From Microvirga lotononidis (GTDB lineage Bacteria; Pseudomonadota; Alphaproteobacteria; Rhizobiales; Beijerinckiaceae), in the NCBI RefSeq assembly GCF_034627025.1, contig NZ_CP141048.1, positions 4,230,001 through 4,294,000 of the forward strand: a DNA stretch of 64,000 nucleotides, written 5' to 3'. Position 1 is the first letter of the stretch. The number at the start of each line of letters is the position of its first letter. Positions 8,886 through 18,263 of the stretch are shown here, one piece after another. Position numbers and translations under genes: made by a program. The notes below the pieces were generated by a model. It was not told where the DNA came from and did not search any database. It was given only the letters and a program-made list of their open reading frames with translations.

Positions 8886-11123
8886 TCAGGCTCCTTGCGT
8901 GACGGGAACGATGGCGGATTGCGCCGCCTCGGGCTGGGGCTCCGATGCGCGCCCGCGGGCCCGGAGAGCGTTGAGGGTCACCAGGGTGGAAGAGCCCGAC
9001 ATGGCGAGGGCCGCGACGAGAGGCGTGACGAAACCCAGGAAGGCGAGGGGGACGGCGATCAGGTTGTAGACGAGCGCGATCCCCAGGTTCTGCCGCATAA
9101 GGCGGTGGGCCCGGCGCGCAATGTCGATCGTGTCCTGAACGGGCTGCAACCGGTCGCCCAGGAAGACGGCATCGGCATGGGCCTGGGTGAGGTCGGCGGC
9201 GCTGATAGGAGAGAGCGATACATGCGCGGCCGCGAGCGCGGGTGCGTCGTTCAGCCCGTCGCCGACCATCAGGACCTTGCGGCCTTCGGACTTGAGAGCA
9301 TCGAGCGCGCGGATCTTGTCGGTAGGCTTGCAGCCGCCGCGCCATGTCGCGATGCCGAGCGCCGCGGCGATGGGAGCCACAGCCTCAGGCCTGTCACCGG
9401 AGAGAATGCGGCAGTCGAAGCCGCGCCCGCGCAGGTTCCGAACGATGGCGGCCGCATCGGGGCGCAGGGCTTGGCGCACCAGAAGGGCAGCCCGCTCTTC
9501 GCCCCAGGAGAAGGCGATCACGGAGGCATTCGGATCGGTTGAAGCGGCTTTTTCCGCCGTATCCTCAGCGCCACAGAAGGCCGCGCTCCCGAGGCGCATC
9601 TCCATGCCGTTCACGACGGCACGGACGCCTTGGCCCGGCTCCTCAGCCACATCGTGGTAAGGACGGCGATCCTGAGCCATCCGCGCGACAGCGGCGGCGA
9701 GCGGATGATGGCTCGACAGCGCAAGCCGGCTTGCGGCCGCGAGCAGCGCAGGCTCAACATCGCCGGCGTTGGTGACGCTCATGGTCGGCAGGGTCAGCGT
9801 CCCGGTCTTGTCGAACACGATGGTGTCCACCTTGGCCAGCCGCTCGAAGGCATCGCCCGCATTGAGGAACACGCCCGCCCGGAAGAGTGCGCCGGACGCG
9901 ACCACCTGCACGACCGGCACTGCGAGGGCCAACGCGCAGGGGCAAGTGATGATGAGCACTGCTATGGCGGTGAGGAGTGCATCATGAACGGAGGCGCCGG
10001 TCGCGATCCAGGTCAGGGCGGTGACGGCGGCGGCCGTGTGCACGACCGGCGCGTAGATCCGCGCCACCCGGTCGGCCAGTTGGACATAGCGGGATTTCGC
10101 CGCGGCCGCGTTCTCCAGGAGCCGCTCGACCTCGTCGAGCAGGGTACCCTTGCCGGCTGCGGTGACTCGGAGGGTCAGAGTGCCGCTGTGGTTCATGCTT
10201 CCGGCATAGATCTGAGAATTGGCGCTGACAGAGCGGTGAGCCGTCTCGCCGGTGACGAGGCTCTCGTCCACGTCCGACGATCCGGACAGCACGATTCCAT
10301 CGACCGCGATGCGCTCTCCCGGGCGGACAAGCACCCGGTCGCCGGTCTTCACCGCAGCGGTCGGCAACAGGACGATCTCGCCGTTGTCCTCGATCCTGTG
10401 CACCACCTCGGCGCGGAGCGAGGCCAGATTGCTCGCAACGGCGCGGGTCTTCCGGCGCATGGCCTGATCGAGGTAGCGGCCGCAGAGGAGGAAGAAGAGC
10501 AGCATCACGACCGAGTCGAAATAGGTGTGCTCGGCGGAACTGATCGTCTCGAACACCGACACGCTCAGCGCCAGCAGGATGCCGATGACGATGGGCACGT
10601 CCATGTTGGTGCGGCGGTTGCGTAGCGCGCTCATGGCGCTCTGGAAGAAGGGCCGGCCCGCATAGGCGACTGCCGGGAGGGCGATGAGCGCCGCGAGCCA
10701 ATGGAAGAAGTCGCGGGTCTCGGGCGTGATGTCCGTGACATTGCCGGACCAGACCGAGACCGCCAGCAGCATGATGTTCATGGAGGCGAAGCCCGCCACC
10801 GCGAGGCATCTCAGAAGCCATTGGGCACGACGCGCCTCCTCTTCCTCCACCAGCCTGGCGCGGAAGGGATGGGCCCGGTAGCCGAGCCGCCCCAGCTCCT
10901 CGACCACCTGCGAGGGCGAAAATGCGCCGTCCCGCCATTCGACGGCCAGGCGATGGTTCGTGTAGTTCAACCTTGCGTCGACGATTCCGGGCAGGCGGCA
11001 CAATCCGCCCTCGATGTCCTCGATGCAGGCGGCGCAATCGATGCCCTCGACGGCGAGGTCGAGGTGAGCCGTTCCGTCGCCCGGCCGCGTCACATAGATG
11101 GAGAGGTCAAGGGTTTCTGACAT
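8886..11123 (-). CDS. ccoI: Copper-transporting P1B-type ATPase CcoI (FixI)
   Basis: A 745-residue P-type ATPase for copper delivery to the CcoN binuclear centre. An N-terminal heavy-metal domain (about 20-85) has GIDCAAC. Transmembrane helices surround an actuator loop with VTGET, then the metal-site motif TCPCALALAVP. The phosphorylation motif DKTGTLT, the HP motif (SSHHPLA) and the hinge GDGLNDAPAL follow in order. Length and motifs fit FixI/CcoI (CopA2-like exporter). It is third in ccoGHIS. Confidence 0.95.
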   Translation of the reverse strand: MSETLDLSIYVTRPGDGTAHLDLAVEGIDCAACIEDIEGGLCRLPGIVDARLNYTNHRLAVEWRDGAFSPSQVVEELGRLGYRAHPFRARLVEEEEARRAQWLLRCLAVAGFASMNIMLLAVSVWSGNVTDITPETRDFFHWLAALIALPAVAYAGRPFFQSAMSALRNRRTNMDVPIVIGILLALSVSVFETISSAEHTYFDSVVMLLFFLLCGRYLDQAMRRKTRAVASNLASLRAEVVHRIEDNGEIVLLPTAAVKTGDRVLVRPGERIAVDGIVLSGSSDVDESLVTGETAHRSVSANSQIYAGSMNHSGTLTLRVTAAGKGTLLDEVERLLENAAAAKSRYVQLADRVARIYAPVVHTAAAVTALTWIATGASVHDALLTAIAVLIITCPCALALAVPVVQVVASGALFRAGVFLNAGDAFERLAKVDTIVFDKTGTLTLPTMSVTNAGDVEPALLAAASRLALSSHHPLAAAVARMAQDRRPYHDVAEEPGQGVRAVVNGMEMRLGSAAFCGAEDTAEKAASTDPNASVIAFSWGEERAALLVRQALRPDAAAIVRNLRGRGFDCRILSGDRPEAVAPIAAALGIATWRGGCKPTDKIRALDALKSEGRKVLMVGDGLNDAPALAAAHVSLSPISAADLTQAHADAVFLGDRLQPVQDTIDIARRAHRLMRQNLGIALVYNLIAVPLAFLGFVTPLVAALAMSGSSTLVTLNALRARGRASEPQPEAAQSAIVPVTQGA

Positions 11124-11136
11124 GCTGAGCGGATCC

Positions 11137-11634
11137 TCAGAGCACGATGCGGCTCTTGGAGCGGAAGACGGTTTCCTCGTTGCGCTTCAGCCCGATGACG
11201 AGATCCCACTGGCCTTCCGGCATTGGCGTGACGCTCCTGAAGCGACCGGGTGACTGCTCGACGAATTCCAGAGGAACATCGCGACGCTTGTCCGTCGGAT
11301 GGGCGAGACGGATCTCGGGCAGGAGGCCTGCGAGAGCCTGTCCCTGGGCGTCGCGCGCCGCGACGACGATCTCCGGAGCCGCTCCGTGATGCAGGTCCGC
11401 CTCGATCTTCCAGCGAAGCGCGTCCTGGGTATGGGCCGCCTCGACATCGTTCTTGAACGAAAGTCCCGCCTTGTAGACACTCTCCGTCTCGACACCGCTG
11501 AAACTCGATATGGCGACCCGCACCATGTAGAAGTTCACGGCGAAGATCACGCCGAAGAACGTCACGAAGTAGAGGAGGACCATGCGTCCGGTGAGGGGGC
11601 GGGGCGAGCGTCCAGGAATTGCTGTGGTGGACAT
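11137..11634 (-). CDS. ccoH: cbb3 oxidase assembly protein CcoH (FixH)
   Basis: A 165-residue protein with a short cytoplasmic N terminus, one membrane helix (about 19-41, FFGVIFAVNFYMV) and a periplasmic FixH domain rich in beta strands ending in KRNEETVFRSKSRI. FixH/CcoH stabilises assembly intermediates of the cbb3 complex. It sits between ccoG (10-bp gap) and ccoI (13-bp gap) in the assembly operon. Confidence 0.92.
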   Translation of the reverse strand: MSTTAIPGRSPRPLTGRMVLLYFVTFFGVIFAVNFYMVRVAISSFSGVETESVYKAGLSFKNDVEAAHTQDALRWKIEADLHHGAAPEIVVAARDAQGQALAGLLPEIRLAHPTDKRRDVPLEFVEQSPGRFRSVTPMPEGQWDLVIGLKRNEETVFRSKSRIVL

Positions 11635-11644
11635 GAATCGATCC

Positions 11645-13114
11645 TTAGGGAGCTTTGAAGTGATCGCTCGTGCTGACGGTATTGCCGGTGGCGAGATCGG
11701 TCAGAACGAAGCGAAGAACCGCCGATTCTTCGATCGGGGACGCCGTCTCCGTTACCAGCACGCGGGCTTCGAGGGTCTGATCAGGCCCGACGGACACGAT
11801 GGGGCGGCACTGCTGGTCGACTTCGCCGCCGACCATGTCGACTTTGGCCCCGCGCAATCCTTCCACGGAAAGCGCGTAACGGCGCTCGTCCAGGTTCTTG
11901 TTGGCGATACGGATGGTGAACCCGTTGCGGATAGAACCGTCCGAGAGACGCACGAAGAGCGGATTCCGGTCATGCATGACGCTCAGGTAAAGGCTCTGGC
12001 GCATGGCGAGCGAGGCGATCATGATCGAACCGACGAGGACGATGAGGCCGGCATAGAAGAGGGTGCGCGGCCGCACGATGCGGCGCATCTCGGGCCGGAC
12101 TTCGATCCGGGCCTGGACGTTCATGTCGGTGTCGTAGGCAATCAGGCCCTTGGGGCGGCCGATCTTGTCCATGACGTTGTCGCAGGCGTCCATGCACAGG
12201 CCGCACTGGATGCAATCGAGCTGCAGGCCCTTGCGGATATCGACGCCCGTCGGGCACACGGCGACGCATTGGTCGCAATCGATGCAGTCCCCCGCGGGCA
12301 AGCCCTGCAGCTTCAGAGCCTGGTTCTTCTTCATCGAACCGCGCGGCTCGCCACGGTCATAGCGATAGGTGACGTTCAGCGCGAATTCGTCCGTCAGCGC
12401 AGCCTGAATCCGAGGCCACGGGCACATATAGGTGCAGACCTGTTCGCGCATGAAGCCGGCGAGCGTGTAGGTCGTGAAGGTGAGGATGCCGATCCAGAAA
12501 TAGGCGACGAACGGCGCCTGGAACGTCGCCAACTGATAGACCAGCGTCGGAGCATCGGCGAAGTAGAGCACCCAGGCGCCCCCGGTCCACCAGGCGATCA
12601 TGAGCCAGACGAAGTGCTTCAGGGATTTCCGCCCGAGAACCGGTAGGGTGAGCTTTTCCTTGGCATGGCGCATCCGTTCGCGCCGATCCCCCTCGATGAT
12701 GCGCTCGACCGCGTAGAACAGGTCGGTCCAGACCGTCTGCGGGCAGAGATATCCGCACCAGATACGGCCAGCGACCGCGTTCATGAGGAAGAGGGTGAGA
12801 GCCGCCAGCACGAGCAGGCCGGTAATGTAATAGACCTCCTGCGGCCAGATCTCGATGAAGAAGAAATAGAAGCGGCTGTTGGCGAGATCGACCAGGATGG
12901 CCTGGTCGGGCGCATTGGGGCCGCGATCCCAGCGGATGAACGGCAGAAAATAATAGACGCCGAGAGTGACGGCGAGCACGATCCACTTGATCGTGCGGTA
13001 ACGTCCCTTCACGGCCTGAGGATGGATCTGCTTGCGGGGCGCATAAAGCGGAGCGTCCTCGGCCGTTGTCGGGGAAGTTGCTCCGAGAGCATGGGGGAGA
13101 GGGGCGTCGGCCAT
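11645..13114 (-). CDS. ccoG: Membrane ferredoxin-type protein CcoG (FixG), cupric reductase family
   Basis: A 489-residue polytopic membrane protein. Two ferredoxin-type clusters are visible in the middle (CIDCDQCVAVCPTG and CIQCGLCMDAC), preceded by about four membrane helices and the conserved CGYLCPQTVWTDLF, with a further helix and an Ig-like periplasmic C-terminal domain. CcoG reduces Cu(II) for cbb3 assembly in other bacteria. First gene of the assembly operon, with a FixK box 65 bp upstream. Confidence 0.94.
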   Translation of the reverse strand: MADAPLPHALGATSPTTAEDAPLYAPRKQIHPQAVKGRYRTIKWIVLAVTLGVYYFLPFIRWDRGPNAPDQAILVDLANSRFYFFFIEIWPQEVYYITGLLVLAALTLFLMNAVAGRIWCGYLCPQTVWTDLFYAVERIIEGDRRERMRHAKEKLTLPVLGRKSLKHFVWLMIAWWTGGAWVLYFADAPTLVYQLATFQAPFVAYFWIGILTFTTYTLAGFMREQVCTYMCPWPRIQAALTDEFALNVTYRYDRGEPRGSMKKNQALKLQGLPAGDCIDCDQCVAVCPTGVDIRKGLQLDCIQCGLCMDACDNVMDKIGRPKGLIAYDTDMNVQARIEVRPEMRRIVRPRTLFYAGLIVLVGSIMIASLAMRQSLYLSVMHDRNPLFVRLSDGSIRNGFTIRIANKNLDERRYALSVEGLRGAKVDMVGGEVDQQCRPIVSVGPDQTLEARVLVTETASPIEESAVLRFVLTDLATGNTVSTSDHFKAP

Positions 13115-13178
13115 CGAATCCGTCGGTTCGTCTCAATCAGGTATGACGATGGGATACGACGGGGCCGTCCAAATGGCC

Positions 13179-13192
13179 TTGATCCACATCAA
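13179..13192. promoter_or_regulatory. FixK/FNR box controlling ccoGHIS
   Basis: Perfect TTGAT-CCAC-ATCAA palindrome. On the minus strand a TATCCC hexamer follows exactly 22 bp after the box, the spacing of class II FNR/FixK promoters (box centred at -41.5). The predicted start site lies about 35 bp beyond the box, upstream of ccoG. Confidence 0.88.
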
Positions 13193-13195
13193 GCG

Positions 13196-13221
13196 AAGGC
13201 CGGAGGTTTCCCTCCGGCCTT
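13196..13221. terminator. Terminator hairpin between ccoP and ccoG
   Basis: AAGGCCGGAGG and CCTCCGGCCTT form an 11-bp perfect stem with a TTTC loop (GAAA on the minus strand). It lies just past the ccoP stop codon and next to the ccoG FixK box, so it probably ends the ccoNOQP transcript. The following T-tract on the minus strand is weak. Confidence 0.6.
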
Positions 13222-13244
13222 TTCATCACGCATTCACGGTTTCC

Positions 13245-14129
13245 TCAACGCCGCTGGTCGCCGCCCAGGGAGTGGACATAGAGGGTCAGCGACTTGATGG
13301 TCGTGTCGTCCAGGCGCCCGTGCCATGTGGGCATGACGCCGCCGCGTCCGTTCATCAGGCCCTCCACGATGGTCGCCTTGTCGGAGCCGAAGAGCCAGAT
13401 TTGGTCCGTCAGGTTGGGAGCCCCGAGTTCCTGGTTCCCGAGGCCCTTCTCGCCGTGGCAGGCGGCGCAGTTATCTGCGAAGACCTTGGCGCCGGCCGCA
13501 AGATCGGCGCCCTTGTCGGTGGAAAGACCCGAAAGGGAGCGGACGTAATCCGCCGCCTGCACGATCTCCTCCCGCTTGAGCATCCCGTCGCGGCCGAATG
13601 CCGGCATGGAGCCTGAATGACCCTGGTCGCTGGTGGAGCGGGCGCCGTAGCGGATGGTCTGCTCGATCTGAGCGAGGGAGCCACCCCAGAGCCAATCGTC
13701 GTCATTGAGGTTCGGATACCCCTTGGCACCGGCACCACCGGCGCCGTGACATGGGGCGCAGTTGTCGCCGAAGGCGGCCTTTCCCTGGGCGCGCGCAAAG
13801 GCGAACATCTCAGGGTTCTGCCGGATCCCGTCCAGGGAACTCTCGGCGAGTTTCGCCGTCATGCCGGAGCGCTGCTGCTTGAGAGCCTCCAGATCGGCCA
13901 CCACCGCGTCCCGCGACTGCCAGCCGAGGACGCCCTTTGTATAGGACGAGACCATCGGCCATGCCGGATAGGCAATGCAATAGCCGATGGCCCAGGCGAT
14001 GCAGGCGTAGAAGGTCCATAGCCACCAGCGCGGAAGCGGGTTGTTCAGCTCCTGGATGTAGTCCCAGCTATGCCCTGTGGTGGTGACGCCCGAGACGGCG
14101 TCGACCTGTTCGTGGTTGTCATGGGCCAT
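13245..14129 (-). CDS. ccoP: cbb3 oxidase dihaem cytochrome c subunit CcoP
   Basis: A 294-residue subunit with an N-terminal membrane helix (about 35-60), then two cytochrome c domains with CAPCHG and CAACHG haem-attachment sites. It accepts electrons from cytochrome c and passes them to CcoO. The WNNPLPRWWLWTF-like region (here NNPLPRWWLWTFYAC) before the helix is typical of CcoP. Last gene of ccoNOQP, 4 bp after ccoQ. Confidence 0.96.
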   Translation of the reverse strand: MAHDNHEQVDAVSGVTTTGHSWDYIQELNNPLPRWWLWTFYACIAWAIGYCIAYPAWPMVSSYTKGVLGWQSRDAVVADLEALKQQRSGMTAKLAESSLDGIRQNPEMFAFARAQGKAAFGDNCAPCHGAGGAGAKGYPNLNDDDWLWGGSLAQIEQTIRYGARSTSDQGHSGSMPAFGRDGMLKREEIVQAADYVRSLSGLSTDKGADLAAGAKVFADNCAACHGEKGLGNQELGAPNLTDQIWLFGSDKATIVEGLMNGRGGVMPTWHGRLDDTTIKSLTLYVHSLGGDQRR

Positions 14130-14133
14130 GGGA

Positions 14134-14289
14134 TCAGTCCTCCTGGAGAGGCATGCGGGCGGCCGCGTCGAAGCGTTCCTTCCGCGAGGGGGCGAGGGCG
14201 TAGATCAGCATCGCCAGGAAGACGACGACGAAGTAGAGAAGCCCCCAGGTCTGGGCGAATTCAGCGAAGAATTTGTATGCGGATGGCAT
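14134..14289 (-). CDS. ccoQ: cbb3 oxidase small subunit CcoQ
   Basis: A 51-residue protein with one membrane helix (WGLLYFVVVFLAMLIYAL) followed by APSRKERFDAAARMPL, the standard CcoQ tail. It stabilises the core complex. It lies between ccoO (12-bp gap) and ccoP (4-bp gap). Confidence 0.93.
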   Translation of the reverse strand: MPSAYKFFAEFAQTWGLLYFVVVFLAMLIYALAPSRKERFDAAARMPLQED

Positions 14290-14301
14290 TGTTGTCGGTC
14301 C

Positions 14302-15036
14302 TCAGCGCACGTTGGCCTTGTTGTCGTAGAGCTTGAAGTCGACCTGGGTGCCCAGCATCTGCAGATAGGCGATCAGGGCGTCGGCTTCCGTGACCTTCTG
14401 CGGGTTGCCGTCGAAGGATCGCGACTGGGCGTTCGGATAGCGCTTGGCGAGGTCGAGAGCATTCGGATCGTCGGCGGCGGCCTGGATTCGGATGTCGCTC
14501 TCGGCGTGCTTCACCATCTCCTCGTTATAGGGAACGCCGAGGGTCGCCTGCACCTGCAGGTCCTGCGCGATCGTCGACGTGTCGAGCTCGGTCGTCTCGA
14601 GCCAGGGATAGCCGGGCATGATCGATCCCGGCACGACGGCGCGGGGATCTTTCAGGTGATCCCGGTGCCAGTCGTCGGAATACTTGTTGCCGACGCGGGC
14701 GAGATCCGGGCCCGTGCGCTTGGATCCCCATTGGAACGGCCGGTCGTACATGCTCTCGGCGGCCAGCGAGTAATGGCCGTAGCGCTCGACCTCGTCCCGC
14801 AGGGGACGGATCATCTGGCTGTGGCAGTTGTAGCAGCCCTCGCGCACGTAGATGTTGCGGCCGGCGAGTTCGAGCGGGGTGTAAGGCCTGACGCCCTCCA
14901 CCTTCTCGATGGTGCTCTTCAGGTAGAAGAGCGGCACGATCTCCACCAGGCCGCCGATGGATATGACGATCAGCACGCCGATGATGAGGATGATCGAGTT
15001 GGTCTCGAAAATCTTGTGACGGGACCAGAAAGACAT
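14302..15036 (-). CDS. ccoO: cbb3 oxidase monohaem cytochrome c subunit CcoO
   Basis: A 244-residue subunit with an N-terminal anchor (about 15-35, [22 protein letters not shown]) and one c-type haem site, [11 protein letters not shown], plus the conserved [11 protein letters not shown]. The start at 15036 ([11 protein letters not shown]) follows AAGGAAACG; the longer open frame up to 15390 runs into ccoN antiframe sequence and is not real. Coupled closely to ccoN upstream (11-bp gap). Confidence 0.95.
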   Translation of the reverse strand: MSFWSRHKIFETNSIILIIGVLIVISIGGLVEIVPLFYLKSTIEKVEGVRPYTPLELAGRNIYVREGCYNCHSQMIRPLRDEVERYGHYSLAAESMYDRPFQWGSKRTGPDLARVGNKYSDDWHRDHLKDPRAVVPGSIMPGYPWLETTELDTSTIAQDLQVQATLGVPYNEEMVKHAESDIRIQAAADDPNALDLAKRYPNAQSRSFDGNPQKVTEADALIAYLQMLGTQVDFKLYDNKANVR

Positions 15037-15047
15037 GATCGTTTCCT

Positions 15048-16712
15048 TTATTCCGCGGCGATGAGCGCGGGCTGCATGGCCTGAGGAGCTTCCTCGGCCG
15101 CCTCTCCCACCGTGATCGTCTTCCAGACGTTCCAGGCCATGATCAGGCTTCCGGCCACGAAGAACGCACCGCCGAGCGCACGGATGACATAGAAGGGGTT
15201 CATCGCCTCGACGGTCTCGATGAACGAGTATTCGAGGAAGCCGAGGCTGGTATAGGCGCGCCACATGAGGCCCTGGAGGATGCCCGCGACCCACATGGAC
15301 GAGATGTACAGGACGATGCCGAGGGTGGAGATCCAGAAGTGCCAGGACACGGCCTTCATGGAATAGAGCGACTTCTTGTTCCACAGCCACGGCACGAGGC
15401 AGTAGATCGCCCCGAAGGAGATATACGCGACCCAGCCGAGGGCGCCGGCATGGACGTGGCCGATGGTCCAGTCGGTGTAATGCGACAGGGAGTTCACGGC
15501 CTTCACGGACATGAGCGGGCCTTCGAAGGTCGCCATGCCATAGAATGCGACGGACACGACCATGAGACGCAGCACCGGATCGATGCGCAGCTTGTCCCAG
15601 GCGCCCGAGAGGGTCATGAGGCCGTTGATCATGCCGCCCCAGGAGGGCATCCAGAGCATGACCGAGAACACCATGCCGAGCGTCTGCGCCCAGTCGGGCA
15701 GGGCGGTGTAATGCAGGTGGTGGGGACCCGCCCAGATGTACATGAAGATCAGCGACCAGAAGTGGATGATCGAGAGGCGGTAGGAATAGACCGGCCGCTC
15801 GGCCCGCTTCGGGATGAAGTAGTACATGATGGCAAGGAAGCCCGCGGTGAGGAAGAAGCCGACCGCGTTATGGCCGTACCACCACTGTACCAGCGCATCC
15901 TGCACGCCCGACCACACGATGTAGCTCTTGGGCGAGAAGATCGAGACGGGGATCGACGCGTTGTTGCCGAGATGCAGGACCGCGATGGTGAGGATGAAGG
16001 CGAGATAGAACCAGTTCGCCACGTAGATGTGCGGCTCCCTGCGGCGCATGACGGTGCCGAGGAAGACCAGGAAATAGGTCACCCACACGATGGTCAGGAA
16101 AAGGTCCGCGTACCATTCCGGCTCGGCATATTCCTTGCCCTGAGTGATGCCCAGAAGGTAGCCCGTGCCGGCGATGACGATGAAGAAGTTGTAGCCCAGC
16201 ACCACGAACCAGGGAGCGATGTCGCCGGCGAGCCGCGCGCGACAGGTGCGCTGCACCACGTAGAACGAGCTGGCGATGAGCACGTTGCCGCCGAAGGCGA
16301 AGATCACCGCCGACGTGTGCAGCGGGCGCATCCGGCCGAAGGACAGCCATGCGGTATCGAAGTTGAGCGCGGGAAAGGCGAGCTGGAGGGCGATCAGCAA
16401 CCCGATGGTGAAGCCGGCGATGCCCCAGAAAATGGACGCGATGGTTCCGAACTTGACCGGATCCATATTGTAGTTCGGCTTGCCGCCGATCACCAGCGGA
16501 GGCAGTTGCGCGGGGCGTTCGTAATACCGGTTCACGATGGCGAACACGGCAGCCACACTGGCTGCGGCGAAGAGATAGGCGTGGAAGGCGTATTCGGGCG
16601 TATAGGCCTTCGCCGCGATGATGATGCTGAGCAATGCCAGCCCGGCGAGGGCAAGGGCTGAGCCCATCTCGCCGAATGTCATGCCCTTTGAGGGTGCTGC
16701 CGCTTGAGCCAT
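15048..16712 (-). CDS. ccoN: cbb3 oxidase catalytic subunit CcoN
   Basis: A 554-residue haem-copper oxidase subunit I with about 12-14 membrane helices. Readable sites are the CuB/haem histidines in [24 protein letters not shown] and [14 protein letters not shown]. It reduces oxygen at high affinity for microaerobic respiration. The ATG at 16712 lies 9 nt after AAAAGG; a TTG at 16721 is directly adjacent to that site and is less likely. First gene of the operon, 85 bp downstream of a FixK box. Confidence 0.96.
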   Translation of the reverse strand: MAQAAAPSKGMTFGEMGSALALAGLALLSIIIAAKAYTPEYAFHAYLFAAASVAAVFAIVNRYYERPAQLPPLVIGGKPNYNMDPVKFGTIASIFWGIAGFTIGLLIALQLAFPALNFDTAWLSFGRMRPLHTSAVIFAFGGNVLIASSFYVVQRTCRARLAGDIAPWFVVLGYNFFIVIAGTGYLLGITQGKEYAEPEWYADLFLTIVWVTYFLVFLGTVMRRREPHIYVANWFYLAFILTIAVLHLGNNASIPVSIFSPKSYIVWSGVQDALVQWWYGHNAVGFFLTAGFLAIMYYFIPKRAERPVYSYRLSIIHFWSLIFMYIWAGPHHLHYTALPDWAQTLGMVFSVMLWMPSWGGMINGLMTLSGAWDKLRIDPVLRLMVVSVAFYGMATFEGPLMSVKAVNSLSHYTDWTIGHVHAGALGWVAYISFGAIYCLVPWLWNKKSLYSMKAVSWHFWISTLGIVLYISSMWVAGILQGLMWRAYTSLGFLEYSFIETVEAMNPFYVIRALGGAFFVAGSLIMAWNVWKTITVGEAAEEAPQAMQPALIAAE

Positions 16713-16796
16713 AGGCTTCAACCTTTTGAGAAATTCGACGATGCGGTGAGCTTCGCCGTCAGCAGATTCGTTTACGTGCCGGGATGGGAAGGGGCA

Positions 16797-16810
16797 TTGA
16801 CCCAGATCAA
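16797..16810. promoter_or_regulatory. FixK/FNR box controlling ccoNOQP
   Basis: TTGAC-CCAG-ATCAA, one mismatch from the consensus palindrome. On the minus strand TAAACG follows exactly 22 bp after the box, as expected for a class II promoter. The predicted transcript would start about 50 bp before ccoN. Confidence 0.8.
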
Positions 16811-16832
16811 ACGCTCCGGCCGGCCCGGCGCA

Positions 16833-18182
16833 TCACAGGGCGCGGGAATGCCGCTCGGCGCCGCTTTCGAGATAGCGGTCGAAGACGGCGCAGACGTTCC
16901 GGACCAGGGCACGGCCCTCGTCCGGTATCGTGAGCGTCAGCCCGTGGCGAACGACGAGACCGTCCCGTGCCAGCGCGTCGATGGTCGTGATTTCAGGCGC
17001 GAATCCACCGATGCCGGCGCCGAATGATGACGCAATCTCATCGAGGTCGACCGAGAAGTCGCACATCAGACGCTCGATGATCGCGCGGCGCAGGCGATCG
17101 TCCTGCGAGAGGGTGACGCCGCGCACGACGGGGAGACGATCTTTCAGAATCGCCTCGCGGTAGGCGACCGTCGTCGGTGCGTTCTGGATGTAGCCCTGGG
17201 GCAGGGATCCGATGGCGGATGTGCCGAACCCGATCAGCGCCGTCGCCTCGTCGGTGGTGTAGCCCTGGAAATTGCGATGAAGGCGTCCGTCCTTCTGGCG
17301 AACCGCCATGGGATCGTCGGGCTTGGCGAAGTGGTCGAGGCCGATCTGGACATACCCTGCGCGGATGAAGGCCTCGGTCGCGGCCTCGCGCTGCTCCACG
17401 CGCGCGACGGAATCGGGAAGGGAGGTCTCGGGCAGGAGAGCCTGATGACGTTTCATCCATGGAACATGGGCATAGCCGAACAACGCGATCCGGTCCGGAT
17501 CGAGCTTCAGGGCGAGGTCGACGGAGTGATTCACGCTCTCGATGCTCTGGTGCGGCAGACCGTACATCAGGTCGAGGTTCAGCCCATTCACGCCCGCATC
17601 CCTGAGCCACGACGCGACCCGCGCCGTCTGCTCGAAGGTTTGAACCCGCCCGATGGTCTCCTGGACCTTCGGGTCGAAATCCTGGACGCCGAGGCTCGCC
17701 CGGTTGAGGCCGGATGCGGCAAGGGCCTCCACGTGTTCGGGTGTGATGGTCCTTGGATCGATCTCGACGGCGATCTCGGCCTCCGGCCTGATCGAGAAGG
17801 CTAGAGCGAGACGACGCGATATGCGTCGAAGATCGTCGGGAGACAGAATGGTCGGCGTTCCGCCGCCCCAATGGACATGGGAGACGGCCATGCGTCCGGG
17901 CAGGTGGCTCGCCACGAGATCGATCTCATGTTCGAGGCAGGCCACATAGGCGGCGACGGCCTTGTAGCTCCGGGTCACGGCGGTGTTGCAGCCGCAATAG
18001 AGGCATAGCTCCGCGCAGAACGGCACGTGCAGATAAAGCGACAGAGGCCTGTCCGGCGCCAGTTCGGCTAGCCAGGACGCATAGGTCCCGGCCGTGACGT
18101 CCGGCTTGAAATGGGGCGCTGTCGGATAGCTCGTGTAGCGTGGGACACGCTGGTCGTAGCGGGCAATGAGCTCTGGTGTCAT
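16833..18182 (-). CDS. hemN: Oxygen-independent coproporphyrinogen III oxidase HemN
   Basis: A 449-residue radical-SAM enzyme converting coproporphyrinogen III to protoporphyrinogen IX without oxygen. The iron-sulfur site FCAELCLYCGCNT has the CxxxCxxCxC pattern of true HemN. Other HemN marks are YLHVPFC, HWGGGTPT and DLMYGLPHQS. It supplies haem under microaerobic conditions, consistent with its place next to ccoNOQP and its own FixK box. Start at 18182 has AAGG 8 nt upstream. Confidence 0.95.
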   Translation of the reverse strand: MTPELIARYDQRVPRYTSYPTAPHFKPDVTAGTYASWLAELAPDRPLSLYLHVPFCAELCLYCGCNTAVTRSYKAVAAYVACLEHEIDLVASHLPGRMAVSHVHWGGGTPTILSPDDLRRISRRLALAFSIRPEAEIAVEIDPRTITPEHVEALAASGLNRASLGVQDFDPKVQETIGRVQTFEQTARVASWLRDAGVNGLNLDLMYGLPHQSIESVNHSVDLALKLDPDRIALFGYAHVPWMKRHQALLPETSLPDSVARVEQREAATEAFIRAGYVQIGLDHFAKPDDPMAVRQKDGRLHRNFQGYTTDEATALIGFGTSAIGSLPQGYIQNAPTTVAYREAILKDRLPVVRGVTLSQDDRLRRAIIERLMCDFSVDLDEIASSFGAGIGGFAPEITTIDALARDGLVVRHGLTLTIPDEGRALVRNVCAVFDRYLESGAERHSRAL

Positions 18183-18217
18183 GCCGAGAGCCTTGCATCA
18201 CGGCGCGTTCAGGAGCC

Positions 18218-18231
18218 TTGATCTGAATCAA
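18218..18231. promoter_or_regulatory. FixK/FNR box upstream of hemN
   Basis: Perfect TTGAT-CTGA-ATCAA palindrome, centred 42.5 bp before the hemN ATG. With class II spacing the transcript would start at or next to the ATG, so either the mRNA is nearly leaderless or the box works at another spacing. Confidence 0.85.
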
Positions 18232-18263
18232 AGGCCCCATCTGCGGGCAGGCCGCCCCCGAAC

